The notes beneath the pieces were generated by a model, which searched no databases, was not told where the DNA came from, and saw only the letters and a program-made list of their open reading frames with translations. Both the position numbers and the translations under genes were made by a program. Positions 1 through 9,929 of a DNA stretch of 64,000 bases are shown one piece after another. How positions within the stretch are numbered: the first letter of the stretch is position 1; each line of letters begins with the position of its first letter. The DNA is taken from contig NC_087247.1 of assembly GCF_037042905.1 (NCBI RefSeq), positions 62,986,920-63,050,919 of the forward strand, given 5' to 3'. The stretch is from Lytechinus pictus (lineage: Eukaryota > Echinodermata > Echinoidea > Temnopleuroida > Toxopneustidae).

Positions 1-16
1 TAAGAAGGGTGGAACC

Positions 17-1117
17 GTGGATCCGAGTCCACGTGCCCATGGGGGTGGAGCCGTGGATGCGCGTCCACGTCCCCCAATTAAGAAGGGTGGAACCGTGGAT
101 CCGCGACCACGTGCCCGCAAAGTGATAGCCCAGGTCTCCGCGCCGGAGCCTGAACCATTTTCGGGGAGCGTCGTACTAGCTCAGAAAACGACGACTCCTC
201 TAGGGCTACCGGACCCACCGGCTATCGGGTCACCTAAAGACCGGGGGGAGAGCAGCCTCTCCGCCCGGCACAAGAGACTAGGCTCGATGCCGTTTCAGAC
301 TCCCCAAGGGAGCATCGGCAAAGGGCTATCAGCCCCTAGTCGCAGGAGACAGCATAGCCCGACCCCGTCGGACTCTAGATTTAACCTGACTCCGTCAGAT
401 TCTGCGGATCGTTCTTCTCGGTCAACGAGCGCTCCCCGTGGGAGAGCTATGACGAAGAGATCAAAATCCGCACAGCCTCCTGCCCCTTCTTCTGCGCCTC
501 CACCGGAGCCACCGAAGAAGAAGAAGAAGAAGAAATCCGCGGCCGTAAGCCCCGTTCCATCGGGCGGCCCGGCTTCAAACTCTTCTACGGATGGCCAGGC
601 CTCGCAACTTATGATGTTGCTCCAGAGCGCCTTTGTCCACTGTGGGTTGCTACCCCCGGGCTCGTCTGCTCCACAAGCGGACACCGGCCATCCGACACCT
701 CGAGACACCGCAAGCGATTCTAACGAATCACCGGCTCTTGAACCCACTCAGGCTACGCCCGTGAGTTCTCAGGCTCGGCCGACCTCGGGGTTTCTTCCCC
801 GTGAGTCCGACCATGGCACACGCCGCCCGAGCTTTTCACGGGCGCCTGCTACCTTCGGGGCTCCGCCCGGCGAGGAGACTTGGGTCGGTTCCCCCCCTCT
901 AGAGGCGGAACAAGCCCTATCAGAGGACGAGTTCAATCCCGATCCTCCGGGTAGCCCAGCCCCCCAACCGGCGGGCAGTAGGGCTCAGGACGCCACAGAG
1001 ATCCTCCATAAATATCTCCCACATATCTACCCTCCAGACGAGCCGGTAGAGGGAGATTTGGACTCTCTCTTCTTCCCACAGCCTCGGAAAACCCCACAGG
1101 GTATTCCCGCTCACTAA
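17..1117 (+). CDS. DIRS ORF1, Gag-like protein (5' end uncertain)
   Basis: A 366-residue ORF rich in Pro, Ser and Arg, with a Lys run (about residues 167-173) after a proline-rich stretch. This composition is usual for DIRS/Ngaro ORF1, which is thought to be the structural RNA-binding protein; no zinc knuckle is visible. The first 110 bases hold a short tandem repeat (GTGGATCCGAGTCCACGTG-like), giving repeated VDPxPRA peptides, and the ORF may start further left. The last dozen residues look frameshifted. In the neighbouring frame the sequence reads on as TNDFKAAYERAAAQ, which fits a natural Gag C-terminus better, so a 1-nt change near 1090-1115 probably truncates the protein. Confidence 0.55.
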   Translation: MDPSPRAHGGGAVDARPRPPIKKGGTVDPRPRARKVIAQVSAPEPEPFSGSVVLAQKTTTPLGLPDPPAIGSPKDRGESSLSARHKRLGSMPFQTPQGSIGKGLSAPSRRRQHSPTPSDSRFNLTPSDSADRSSRSTSAPRGRAMTKRSKSAQPPAPSSAPPPEPPKKKKKKKSAAVSPVPSGGPASNSSTDGQASQLMMLLQSAFVHCGLLPPGSSAPQADTGHPTPRDTASDSNESPALEPTQATPVSSQARPTSGFLPRESDHGTRRPSFSRAPATFGAPPGEETWVGSPPLEAEQALSEDEFNPDPPGSPAPQPAGSRAQDATEILHKYLPHIYPPDEPVEGDLDSLFFPQPRKTPQGIPAH

Positions 1118-1118
1118 T

Positions 1119-2039
1119 GACTTTAAGGCTGCATACGAAAGGGCGGCCGCACAGGCTAGCGTGCCTGCCGCCCAGGGAAGGAAGCCAGTAGCCTTCGGAA
1201 AGGGTTTTGCCTTCTCCAAGGAGGATACCGAGGCGTTTTTCACAGATGCGTCGCTTACGGGATGGGGCGGCCATTGTGCAGGGGAGATGGTTTTGGGGGT
1301 CTGGTTACCTCAACGCACCTTACCTCATATCAATGTGTTGGAGATGAGGGCTGTCATCAATTCCCTTCAGCATTTCCGACACAGGTTAGTCGATCGAACG
1401 GTCTTGATTCGCACAGACAACAAGTCAGTTGCAGCGTACATCAATCGCCAAGGCGGCACCCGATCAAGCTCTCTCAACGCCCTAGCTGCGGAGCTCTGGG
1501 AGTGGTGCCACCGTGCGAAGATCGTTCCAGTTGCCTCGTATATACCAGGCAGCGACAACCTGATAGCCGATTTTCTGTCCCGGGGCCGGTGCCTACCATC
1601 CGAATGGTCGCTCCACCCGGAGATATTTCAGTCTATCCAAGTCCACTGGGGACCCCTGGAAATAGACTTGTTTGCCACGGCTCTCAACCGGAAGCTGCCG
1701 ATGTTCTGCTCTCGTGTCAACGAAACAGAAGCAACTTCCCTGGATGCATTCTCCATTCATTGGGGGGATCGGAGGTGTTATGCGTTTCCTCCGTTCCACC
1801 TAATACCGCAGGTATTGAGGAAAGTGAAGGAAGATCAAGCTTGGCTTCTTCTAGTGGCCCCCAATTGGCCAAGGAGGCACTGGTTCCCGCAACTCCTCGA
1901 ACTGTTGGAGGGGGACCCGCTCACACTTCCTCTGAGATCAGACATAGTATCTCAACCTCTGTCGGGGATCACGCATCCTCGGCCAGCGGTCCTCCACTTA
2001 ACCGCATGGCTGTTATCGGGCAAGACGCGAAAGCTCTAG
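1119..2039 (+). pseudogene. DIRS RNase H and connector region, reverse transcriptase missing
   Basis: The RNase H domain is clear: FFTDASLTGWGGH (first Asp), then VLEMRAV (Glu), then IRTDNKSVAAYINRQGG (second Asp), then DNLIADFLSRG. It is followed by the conserved DIRS segment that begins EIDLFATALNRKLPMFCSR and continues with AFPPFHLIPQVLRKV and LLVAPNWPRRHWFPQL. No palm-domain YxDD motif occurs upstream. The open frame begins in Gag-like sequence (DFKAAYERAAAQ), passes through PAAQGRKPVAFGKG and enters RNase H, so an in-frame internal deletion removed the whole RT. The ORF overlaps the recombinase frame at its 3' end, as in intact DIRS elements. Confidence 0.8.
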
Positions 2040-3043
2040 GCCTTTCTGATCGTGCCTCTCAATTGGTAATACAGAGTCGCAGAAACTCGACTCTTGACCT
2101 TTACAATTCTCGGCTGGGCCGATTTGCAGATTGGTACACTGCGCGGTCTGTTGACCCTCGCAACGCCTCTCTTGCCGCGATCGCGGATTTCTTTGTTCAC
2201 CTTTTCGACATCGGTCGTTCGCTTTCCACCATCAGGGGTTTCCGGTCGGCTATTGCTGCGTTTCATTCCGGATTCCCAGATGGCTCTAACGTCTCAAATT
2301 CCAGTCTACTCTCTAGACTGATGAGAGCGTTTTTCTTAAAGCGACCGCCGAAGAAAAGACTGACTCCTTCCTGGAGTCTTCCGGCTGTGCTTAACGCTCT
2401 GGCTAAGCCTCCGTTTGAGCCTCTAGCAAAGAGCTCCTTGCATGATTTGTCTATCAAGACTGCCTTCTTAATTGCTGTAGCATCTGGTCAAAGACGCAGC
2501 TCTATTCACGCTTTGACTACTTCCCCCGGTCACATCCGGTGGGAACGGCGTGGAGTCCGCTTGATTCCCACACCGTCCTTTATTGCCAAGAACCAGACTG
2601 CCACCTCTGGTTCGATCGAGTTCTTCCTAGCTCCCCTATCAGATCTTTCCTCGGTTACTGAGGACAAAGTCTGGTGCCCGGTCAGGGCCTTGAAATGGTA
2701 CCTGGATAGAACTAAGACACTTCGCAACTCTGACCAGTTGTTTGTCACGTCGCGCGAGCCGTTTGCGGCAGCGTCACGAGACACCATCTCCCGCTGGATC
2801 GTTGAAGCGATCAAATCGGCTGATGATGATGCTCTCCTTTCAGACACTAGGCCGAGAGCCCATGACACTCGTAGTATTGCTACTTCTTGGGCTCTCTTCA
2901 ATGGCGTCGCCTTGGACGACATTCTAAGAGCCGCCTTTTGGCGCTCTTCCAATTCTTTTACATCCTTTTATCTAAAGGACATTCCTTCGGGAGAGGCCTT
3001 ATTTGCCTCCTCTGCTCTTAGGGCAGCGGCCCCTGTGTCTTAA
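1262..3043 (+). CDS. DIRS tyrosine recombinase (domain about 1997-3043)
   Basis: The open frame is 593 codons, but roughly the first 245 overlap RNase H in another frame and are unlikely to be translated. The real domain begins near LNRMAVIGQDAKALGL. An N-terminal SAM-like core-binding part (SRRNSTLDLYNSRLGRFADW) is followed by the catalytic domain. The first Arg lies in ASGQRRSSIHAL, the His-x-x-Arg box in RAHDTRSIATSWA, a Trp at the usual His/Trp position in AAFWRSS, and the Tyr nucleophile in FTSFYLKD. All catalytic residues appear present and no stop interrupts the domain. This enzyme integrates circular DIRS cDNA without a target-site duplication. Without RT in the same copy it could only act in trans. 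Confidence 0.85.
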   Translation: MGRPLCRGDGFGGLVTSTHLTSYQCVGDEGCHQFPSAFPTQVSRSNGLDSHRQQVSCSVHQSPRRHPIKLSQRPSCGALGVVPPCEDRSSCLVYTRQRQPDSRFSVPGPVPTIRMVAPPGDISVYPSPLGTPGNRLVCHGSQPEAADVLLSCQRNRSNFPGCILHSLGGSEVLCVSSVPPNTAGIEESEGRSSLASSSGPQLAKEALVPATPRTVGGGPAHTSSEIRHSISTSVGDHASSASGPPLNRMAVIGQDAKALGLSDRASQLVIQSRRNSTLDLYNSRLGRFADWYTARSVDPRNASLAAIADFFVHLFDIGRSLSTIRGFRSAIAAFHSGFPDGSNVSNSSLLSRLMRAFFLKRPPKKRLTPSWSLPAVLNALAKPPFEPLAKSSLHDLSIKTAFLIAVASGQRRSSIHALTTSPGHIRWERRGVRLIPTPSFIAKNQTATSGSIEFFLAPLSDLSSVTEDKVWCPVRALKWYLDRTKTLRNSDQLFVTSREPFAAASRDTISRWIVEAIKSADDDALLSDTRPRAHDTRSIATSWALFNGVALDDILRAAFWRSSNSFTSFYLKDIPSGEALFASSALRAAAPVS

Positions 3044-3110
3044 TCTCCCTTCTTTGCGCACTTTTTATTCTAGACATGCCTCCCTTCACGTTGAGTCCGT
3101 GTTGGTCTAG

Positions 3111-3454
3111 CAAATCAAATGAGTATATCCCAGTTATTGATAGTAAATTATGAAAATACTTACGTTTATTTTCTTATTTACGAGATAACTGGATATACTC
3201 ATTTGAACCCTCCCACCTACCCCTCACCTTGCGTGGCAACATGTCTTGCGTGCAGGCTCATGAGAGGAAATGGACGCCAAATTGCGCGATGATCTTGGGA
3301 TAGTGCGTTCATAGGGAGATGCAGCGCGCGTGCAGGAAAATTGTGTACTGTATATTCGGCGTGCTTGGTTCATCGTAATGAACAAGCAAATCAAATGAGT
3401 ATATCCAGTTATCTCGTAAATAAGAAAATAAACGTAAGTATTTTCATAATTTAC
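3111..3454. repeat. DIRS 3' inverted repeat, two perfect 63-bp arms
   Basis: Bases 3143-3205 and 3392-3454 are perfect reverse complements over 63 bp, separated by 186 bp. A short direct copy of the arm start (CAAATCAAATGAGTATATCC) also lies at 3111-3130, and again at 3387 at the head of the second arm. DIRS elements carry terminal inverted repeats plus an internal complementary region near the 3' end that templates circularisation. This arrangement, 70 bp downstream of the recombinase stop, fits that role. Confidence 0.75.
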
Positions 3455-3736
3455 AAGAAATAATGGAGCAAAAACAAACAATATTGATGACATTATTGAC
3501 ATTTTGAAATATCAGTTGACAGTATCTTTCTTTTATATATTATAAAATTATGTAAGCAAAAGTTATGATTTCAAGATGTGAAACCTTGTAACAGAGTAAA
3601 TGTATGTGTTCTAATTGTTCAATAGATTTACTTATTTTTAAAAAGTAAATTTATCATTGTTTTACAAATAATTTATTCATGCAGGTACAATATTGTTTTA
3701 ATTTTGTCCCCTTTCTCTTTGTTTCACTTTTCTCAG

Positions 3737-3784
3737 GTGCTACAGTCAGCCAAGGATCAACTGAAGTGGTCATTATTAAAGTAG
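3737..3784 (+). CDS. Putative last coding exon of an unidentified gene
   Basis: A strong polypyrimidine tract and acceptor (TTTCACTTTTCTCAG) precede an open stretch reading VLQSAKDQLKWSLLK followed by TAG. The sequence after the stop is AT-rich, free of obvious repeats for over 2 kb and has AATAAA signals, as a 3' UTR would. I do not recognise the protein from 15 residues. The upstream exons would lie left of the window or beyond the DIRS insertion. Chance occurrence is possible. Confidence 0.3.
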   Translation: MLQSAKDQLKWSLLK

Positions 3785-6165
3785 CATCAAACCATCTTTT
3801 CACCATCTCTTGTAAAAATGTATCATCATGATAAATTCATGATGTATAGTCTAATATTCATATGTAAATATAGATAGGAGGATGTTAACCCAAGTCAAGT
3901 TTACTCTGACATGATGCTGATTTGAACAAAGATATTCAAATATGAACTAGGAGAACAGTATGAATTTCATCATTATGGCCAAAGTGTAGTATTTTTAGTT
4001 TTAAGCATTATTTCATTGAACAGTGATATACAGAGCCTACATTAGGCTGTATGGAAATGAGTGAGATGGTGATGTCAAATATTCATTTTTTCATTAGGTA
4101 TTTTATAATTTAAATTCCCAAATATTCACTTTCATCAGAGATGTGTACAAAAATTGTTCATTGTCTCATATGAGCACTTTATGCATCCAGCGAGAATTTA
4201 AAAGTATGTTGAATCACATTCTGTGATTAGAGGGTTCAAAATTTGATGGAAAACATAAGGAAAACCAGGTTTGTGACATAGGTTTACGAATTAGCATACA
4301 TCATTTACTGTTGCATGAAATTGGCAAACTTAAAAACTCCATATTTTGTTATTTATTGAATATTATTCAAATGGAATTTGTACTGCTTTGCTTGATGAGT
4401 TTTAACCTATTCATTAAAACCGGCATGATATCAGAGTATAATTATTTGGTCCGTAATAATTGATGCATGTAGGTGTGCAATGTTAATACACTCTGCCATC
4501 TTTGTATACTGGAGTTAATATTGTATATAAAAGCCTTAGATAAACAAACCAGGATGAATAGTCATTCCATTACCTTTAGAATGTACATTGTCAATATATA
4601 TTTATCTTCAGTTTGGAACTGTATACAATGACTGCATGTAAATACAACCTTTATTCCAGTTAGTATCCAGCAAAAGTAGTAAAAGACAGACACAGTTTTA
4701 CTCTAATTTCTTTGCCATTTTGTTGTCAAATCTTCAAAAAAATTTATTACTTTGGTATTATTTTATTCTCTCGTTTTAGATATTGTAAACTTGTATGTGA
4801 GGTATAGGCCCAATCACATAACAATGGAATTTTCTATTTGCCTTTAAAGGAAAATCAAAAAAATAATCATATATATGTAAAAATATGAGAATGCATATAT
4901 GCTTTTTACCCAAATTATTTGTGAATATTTGTGTCAAAAGAGATTAAAGAAGACATAGATAAATAATTTGTTAAATTTATGTAACTATTTATGTTTATTT
5001 TTAAAATGATTTGTCAAAATAATATCAGATCTTCAACCATATTGGTCTGTTCTGTTTTTAATATAGTAAAAACCATTTTCCCACATTTGTTGTTGAAACC
5101 TTATAGAAGCTTGGTAATGAGATCCAGCAGCACACCATACTGGCCTTGATGATAGAATATCATAGCCATTGAATTTGCAATATTTATTCGTGGAAAAATT
5201 GTAAATTCTGTATTGTGAATAGTTCAGATAATTTGATTTCAAGCATCATTATGTGAATGTCTGCTCCAGAAGTTGTGTCCAAACAAGCATGAGTGTATTT
5301 TGTGTATGCTACACAGTGCTGCAGACAGAACAGATTTACATATATCAGACATCATTGTAAATGACTGAAGGAGTCATGCTAGCTAGTTAAGCTTAAATCA
5401 GTTGTTGAGAAGTTATCACAATTTACAATTAAAATGTTGTGTCAACATAAAGAGTACTATGGACAAACATTCTGATCTTATACACATCCTGAAGCCTTGG
5501 ATAAATGATGTAATTTATAATACATTGAGGCCATCTGATAATTTGATTTGTTTCTATATGAAACAAATTATGCATGATTTCATGTATTCATTAAATGATT
5601 TAATGTCCATAAAGTGAATATTTGAAGTATTTTTAGATATAATTTTTTGGGGTATGATCCATTATGTTATGTTCGTCCTGTCAAAATTATGAAACCAATG
5701 ATATTTCTCATTAATGATATTTCTCATTAAAGTACATGCATTTTGAATGTATAGCATATTAATTGCATTTGCAAGACTTTTGTATGAAAAAAAATGTGTT
5801 TAAGCATCTGAGGAAATATGTGTGTCATTTAATATGAATCCCTCACAGCATCTTTCACATTGGCATTATGCATTTCCCTTTTTTTAAGTGGAATGGAAGG
5901 AATAAAAAGTACAGGTTGCTTAACAAAATTCAAAATGGTCTAAGGTACCTGAATTTTAGACCGGTAACTGTAAGGTGATTATCAATGAAAAAGGAATGGG
6001 AAACTGGTATTGAATTAATGAAACTACATTTTAAAAATTACCAATGCATTACTAGTACTCGGTGTATCATTGAATTTATTTTTTGTGGGATACATCATGA
6101 TAAATTTAGAATTGATTTGATATGAAATTCTCATAATTTGCTGAGGAGCAATAAAATACATGTAT
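3785..6165 (+). other. AT-rich, repeat-poor stretch; possible 3' UTR
   Basis: No ORF, inverted repeat or recognised mobile sequence was seen. The stretch has even base composition with long AT tracts. Candidate polyadenylation signals are AATAAA near 5900 and again near 6149. It would make a plausible long 3' UTR for the exon at 3737-3784. Confidence 0.3.
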
Positions 6166-6304
6166 ATACATCAATAGCATGTTTTGTCCTCACGAAAGAA
6201 AGGTAGCACTAATTATTCTGATTGAAATTTTTGAAAAAAAGAAGAGACATTCTACTTAGTTATCAGAGCAAATTGGATCCTATATTATAATGGCATCACA
6301 GAGG

Positions 6305-6480
6305 TTAACAATTCAAAATATCCATGGGCTCATTGTGTCGAAGTTTTTCAACTTTCATATTGTTCAGAAGAATATGTTCAAACTCTCTCCTATCTGCTCC
6401 TCTTTTTAAAAAGAATCCTTTGATATTTGGGTTGGATTTCTCTGAAAATTTATGAGGCCTAGGCCAGTTCCTGAGGACTA
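6305..6480 (-). other. Exon-like open segment, unrecognised
   Basis: On the minus strand an acceptor-like GTCCTCAG near 6468 is followed by an open frame of about 55 codons. It includes NWPRPHKFSEKS, FFLKRGADRREFEHILLN and HNEPMDILNC, then TAA. Its composition looks protein-like rather than random: charged helical segments, few Ser/Leu runs. No family was recognised. It could be the terminal exon of a minus-strand gene or a dead fragment of a mobile-element ORF. A G15/C8 homopolymer tract (6526-6562) lies just beside it. Confidence 0.25.
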
Positions 6481-6579
6481 TAATTTTCCCAATGTTTTTG
6501 TGGTCACTCATGGGTGTACAGATTGGGGGGGGGGGGGGGCTCTTGCCCAACCCCCCCCAAAAAAAATTAACGACCAAGA

Positions 6580-7390
6580 AAAAAAAAGAGAAAAGGAAAG
6601 GGATAAGGGTAAAATATATTATTTTCTGAATACCAGTATTGTGTCAAAATCTATCACAAACTTGCATGGAGTTTTGTAGTAAAAATTTTTGCTTGCTCGC
6701 TTTGCTGGTAACTTATTAATTTTACGCTATAATGCCATATCGAACATCTCAAAAATTTTTACTCATTACGCCACTGTGGTAACTTGTCAATGAGTCTCAA
6801 AGATTATTTACAATATTGAAGGCTCAGGGACCACATAACTTAACTCTATAGGTTTACTACTATACTTGGAAGAAGACCAAATGCAATTTCCTAACGTCTC
6901 CAGCAGAAGGGTAACATTGCGCTAAAAATAAAAAGGGGCTTAACTTTCCACCTTGATAATATTTTAAATATTTTCTGTTTTCTCTCCCTCTCTTATTGGC
7001 CTCCTGAAAAATTAAAATATATTGAACGCAAAACAAAGTATTGATTCAAAAGAAATCCGCCAAGTTTTTTTAAAATTATTTTTTACTTTTAAAAGAAAAA
7101 AATAAAACGAGAGGAGCAACCCTGGAAATTAAACATGTCACGGTGCTTTGGTCGCTCATTGACCCATGATTTACGGTATTTGCACTTTGAAGTTACTTGT
7201 TTGAAGATACCGTCAATCATCGGACAATCCGATATGCGCGTTTCCGTTTTACACCCTGGCGAATTCTGGTAAAATGTCCACTCTCGTACAGCAGGCAACC
7301 GAAATCCACAACATTGGAAGTGGTGAGTTTTAGGGAAAGTGGATATTACTCTGATAACATTGTGTATTTTTTTGAATGACTAACTTATGA
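6580..7390. other. Non-coding stretch, nothing recognised
   Basis: AT-rich sequence with short A and T runs. Only short chance ORFs occur, and no repeat family or splice pattern was recognised. Confidence 0.4.
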
Positions 7391-7392
7391 GT

Positions 7393-7550
7393 ACCGTAGG
7401 CCTACCTGAAGCGATGTTCGTGCAGGCTCCACTTCACTACCGCGACACTACGCTCCACCTACCCTGCAGTAACACCTACCCGAACGTCGAGCGCGAGCCC
7501 GTGTAGCGGTAGTGAAGTGGAGTGAGTGGAGCCTGAGGTAGAGTAGGCCC
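7393..7550. repeat. GC-rich foldback sequence
   Basis: The arm CAGGCTCCACTTCACTACCG (from 7423) is answered by GCGGTAGTGAAGTGGA (7506) and GTGGAGCCTG (7527). The outer flanks GTAGGCCTACCTGA and GAGGTAGAGTAGGCC extend the pairing. The segment is much more GC-rich than its surroundings. It could be a small foldback element, or a CpG-rich promoter remnant that happens to be palindromic. Confidence 0.5.
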
Positions 7551-8301
7551 TGTGATGTGAGGCTGTGTCAGTGTGTGTCATGTGTGTCGTGTGCCTTTCA
7601 TTCTGTGTTCTGCAGCCACAGTCCCATTGCTACAATTAAATGCTAAGATTTCTCGTCGTGTTAGGCAGTATAGGTGCACGGCCAATATGGGAGACTGTCT
7701 TGTCTTGTCTTCTTGTCTTTCCGTTGGCGTTAATGCCCACAATCATTATATTGATTATTAAAATTATATTATTTATAGGCCCTATTGATTATTGTAATAT
7801 TGATATATTGATTAAATAAATGTCTCCCATGGCCATGAGAGAGATAATCTCCAATATTATTCAGAGACTTTTGTAAAGAATTTCGGTATCCAAAAAGGCA
7901 AAATTCCAATTTCAGAGACAGCTGACAGACAGTCTCCACTCTAGACAGCTGGCAGCCGTCTGTTTCGAGGAGTTTTTTAACATTTTTTTTATTTTTATTC
8001 TCGTACACAGACGGCCCGCTAGCGTGCAGCCACCATTAGGGGACTTGCAATGCGAAATCCCCCCGTCGGGGCTCTTCAATTTTTGTCTTTAATGAATAAA
8101 AATTTTGAAAATTAACGCGACCAAAATGCAAATTAATATTCCCTCTTGGCATTAATTGCCCCAAAACGGAGAAAAATCAAGTTAAAAGGAACAAAAACAG
8201 TGACTTACCTCGGCTGTCGCGCAAATTCACTTCCCCGTTTTATCCGATCTTAAGTACATAAACATATGGCCATTGAGTCCCCTGTACAGATCGCGGTAGA
8301 A

Positions 8302-8372
8302 CTTCGGTCTCTGTATTTGGTGAGTGAAGCCAACGGAGTTCAGCTGAAGAACCAACATAACAGAGACCGAAG
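8302..8372. repeat. Short hairpin
   Basis: CTTCGGTCTCTGT at 8302-8314 and ACAGAGACCGAAG at 8360-8372 are perfect inverted 13-mers about 45 bases apart. The flanking 7560-8510 is otherwise AT-rich non-coding DNA with no recognised gene. Confidence 0.5.
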
Positions 8373-8513
8373 CTTTTGGTCTATCTCCACTCCAGTTTGG
8401 GAGACCAATTTCCTTTGTTTACATTTGCTGCAAAAGGATTACCTTGGCGGCAAATAAAAATGTGATGAGCAGATTCCTCATGAAAAAATACCCCTTTTCA
8501 CCGTCTACTTTTG

Positions 8514-8594
8514 TTGTCTCTCCCACCAGAGGGGAAGGCGAGACTTAGGGATCCAAATGTCGTCTGTCCGTCACAAACCTAGTAATGACACATA
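8514..8594 (+). mobile_element. Left end of DR1 tandem-unit element, copy 1 (split)
   Basis: Near-identical to the left end of the copy at 37565-38687, including the core GAGACTTAGGGATCCAAATG. It begins with the terminal motif TGTCTC(G/T)CCCAC. The match stops at GACACATA, exactly where a 7.8 kb segment begins, and resumes at 16430 with ATAACTCCACAAC. It is therefore half of an interrupted element. Confidence 0.85.
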
Positions 8595-9613
8595 CCGTAT
8601 TCATGCCAGTATTTGGATGGGTAAAATGTTTTTGATGACTTAATTTGTGGTCTCAATGTAAATGATCAATAAATTTACCTTGCCAAGTGCTAAAGAATAT
8701 TCTTGCATTGATTTCAATGTTCATTTCATGGCCTGCCGACGTCGGAGTCAAGCGTAACAGCGCTCGTTTCGTACCCCTTCCGCCCTTTCAGTATTCGGAC
8801 AGTACCTTTCAATTTCCGGACAGCTGGCAAAACGCGCGCGCTCATTATCGATACTATTCTTTTATTTTTTCATGAAGTGCGACGATCGATGGAGGGGTCT
8901 TTGTTTTTAATTTAAATAAAGGGGTGGGTGAGCTTATTAATTGTTTGCTTTTATTTAAATTATGATCTTATTGATTCAAATTATAAAGGGGGCTTCATTG
9001 TTTGTTTTTATTTCATTTCTTATTGAATAAATTATTCATAGTGATTGAAATTATAAAGGGGGGGGCTCTTTTTAATTTTTTTTTTAATTTTTATTCTTAG
9101 TGAATAATGATAAAAGGGGAGAAACATGGCTTGTTAATTCCGTATTTAAAAAAAATCTCATTCTTATAGAGATTGAATTCAATAACAGCATTGCTTTATT
9201 CTGTGTTGCTTTTTATCTTTAATTTTCATTTTGTGATTGGAATGATAAAAGGACGAGGCGGGCTTCTAGGTTGTTTAAATTTGTTTGCAAATTTATTTTA
9301 ATTTAGTGATTAAAATCGTTAAGGGGGGTAGGCAGATATTTGTTTTTTAGATTTTTATTTTTAGTGATTAAAATGGTTAATGATTTTTATTTTAGTGATT
9401 AAAATGGTTGGTATAAGGGATGGTAGACATGTGTTTTTTTTTACCGTTTTATTATTTTTATTTTTATTCTTAGTGATTGAAATAAAATAAATTTATTATA
9501 TACATATAGTCATGTATATTATTTGTTTTATATTTTTTTTCTCTTAAAATTGCAATTAGCCAAAGTACCTGCTCCTGCTGCCTTCTATCTTCTTTCTTTC
9601 TACTTAGTGTACT

Positions 9614-9924
9614 GGGGCCGATTGCACGAAAGGGTCTTTCCAAGGACCGTCTTTCGTGTCGCCCATCTATCAATGCGCTATAAGCGGGATGTTTCTAAAA
9701 TTTATGATAAACAAATAAAATTCGTAAGCTTGCTTTTGAATCAAATTTTATACAATTTCATGAGATATCATATCATTTTATAAACAAATATTTTGTTTAT
9801 TTGAACGGACAAATAAAATATATTTGCAGATAATTTATTTGAAATGCGTTTCACATGGCGTATCATAAAAGATGGGCGACACGAAAGACGGTCCTTGGAA
9901 AGACCCTTTCGTGCAATCGGCCCC
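9614..9924. mobile_element. MITE with perfect 55-bp terminal inverted repeats
   Basis: Bases 9614-9668 and 9870-9924 are perfect reverse complements starting GGGGCCGATTGCACGAAAGG. The AT-rich core of about 200 bp has no coding potential. Flanks TGTACT and TGCACT could be a diverged 6-bp target duplication. The perfect arms point to recent activity or to foldback repair. Confidence 0.85.
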
Positions 9925-9929
9925 TGCAC

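Larger units (their letters stand above)
1..3454 (+). mobile_element. DIRS-type tyrosine-recombinase retrotransposon, internally deleted
   Basis: The order of parts is a Gag-like ORF, an RNase H plus DIRS connector region, a tyrosine recombinase in an overlapping frame, and a 3' inverted-repeat structure. That order, with a tyrosine recombinase in place of a DDE integrase, is the DIRS family layout. No reverse transcriptase lies between the Gag-like ORF and RNase H. The Gag-like C-terminal sequence runs into the RNase H domain within about 100 bases (1118-1215), so the RT has been deleted. The copy continues off the left edge of the window. Loss of RT makes it non-autonomous. Confidence 0.85.
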
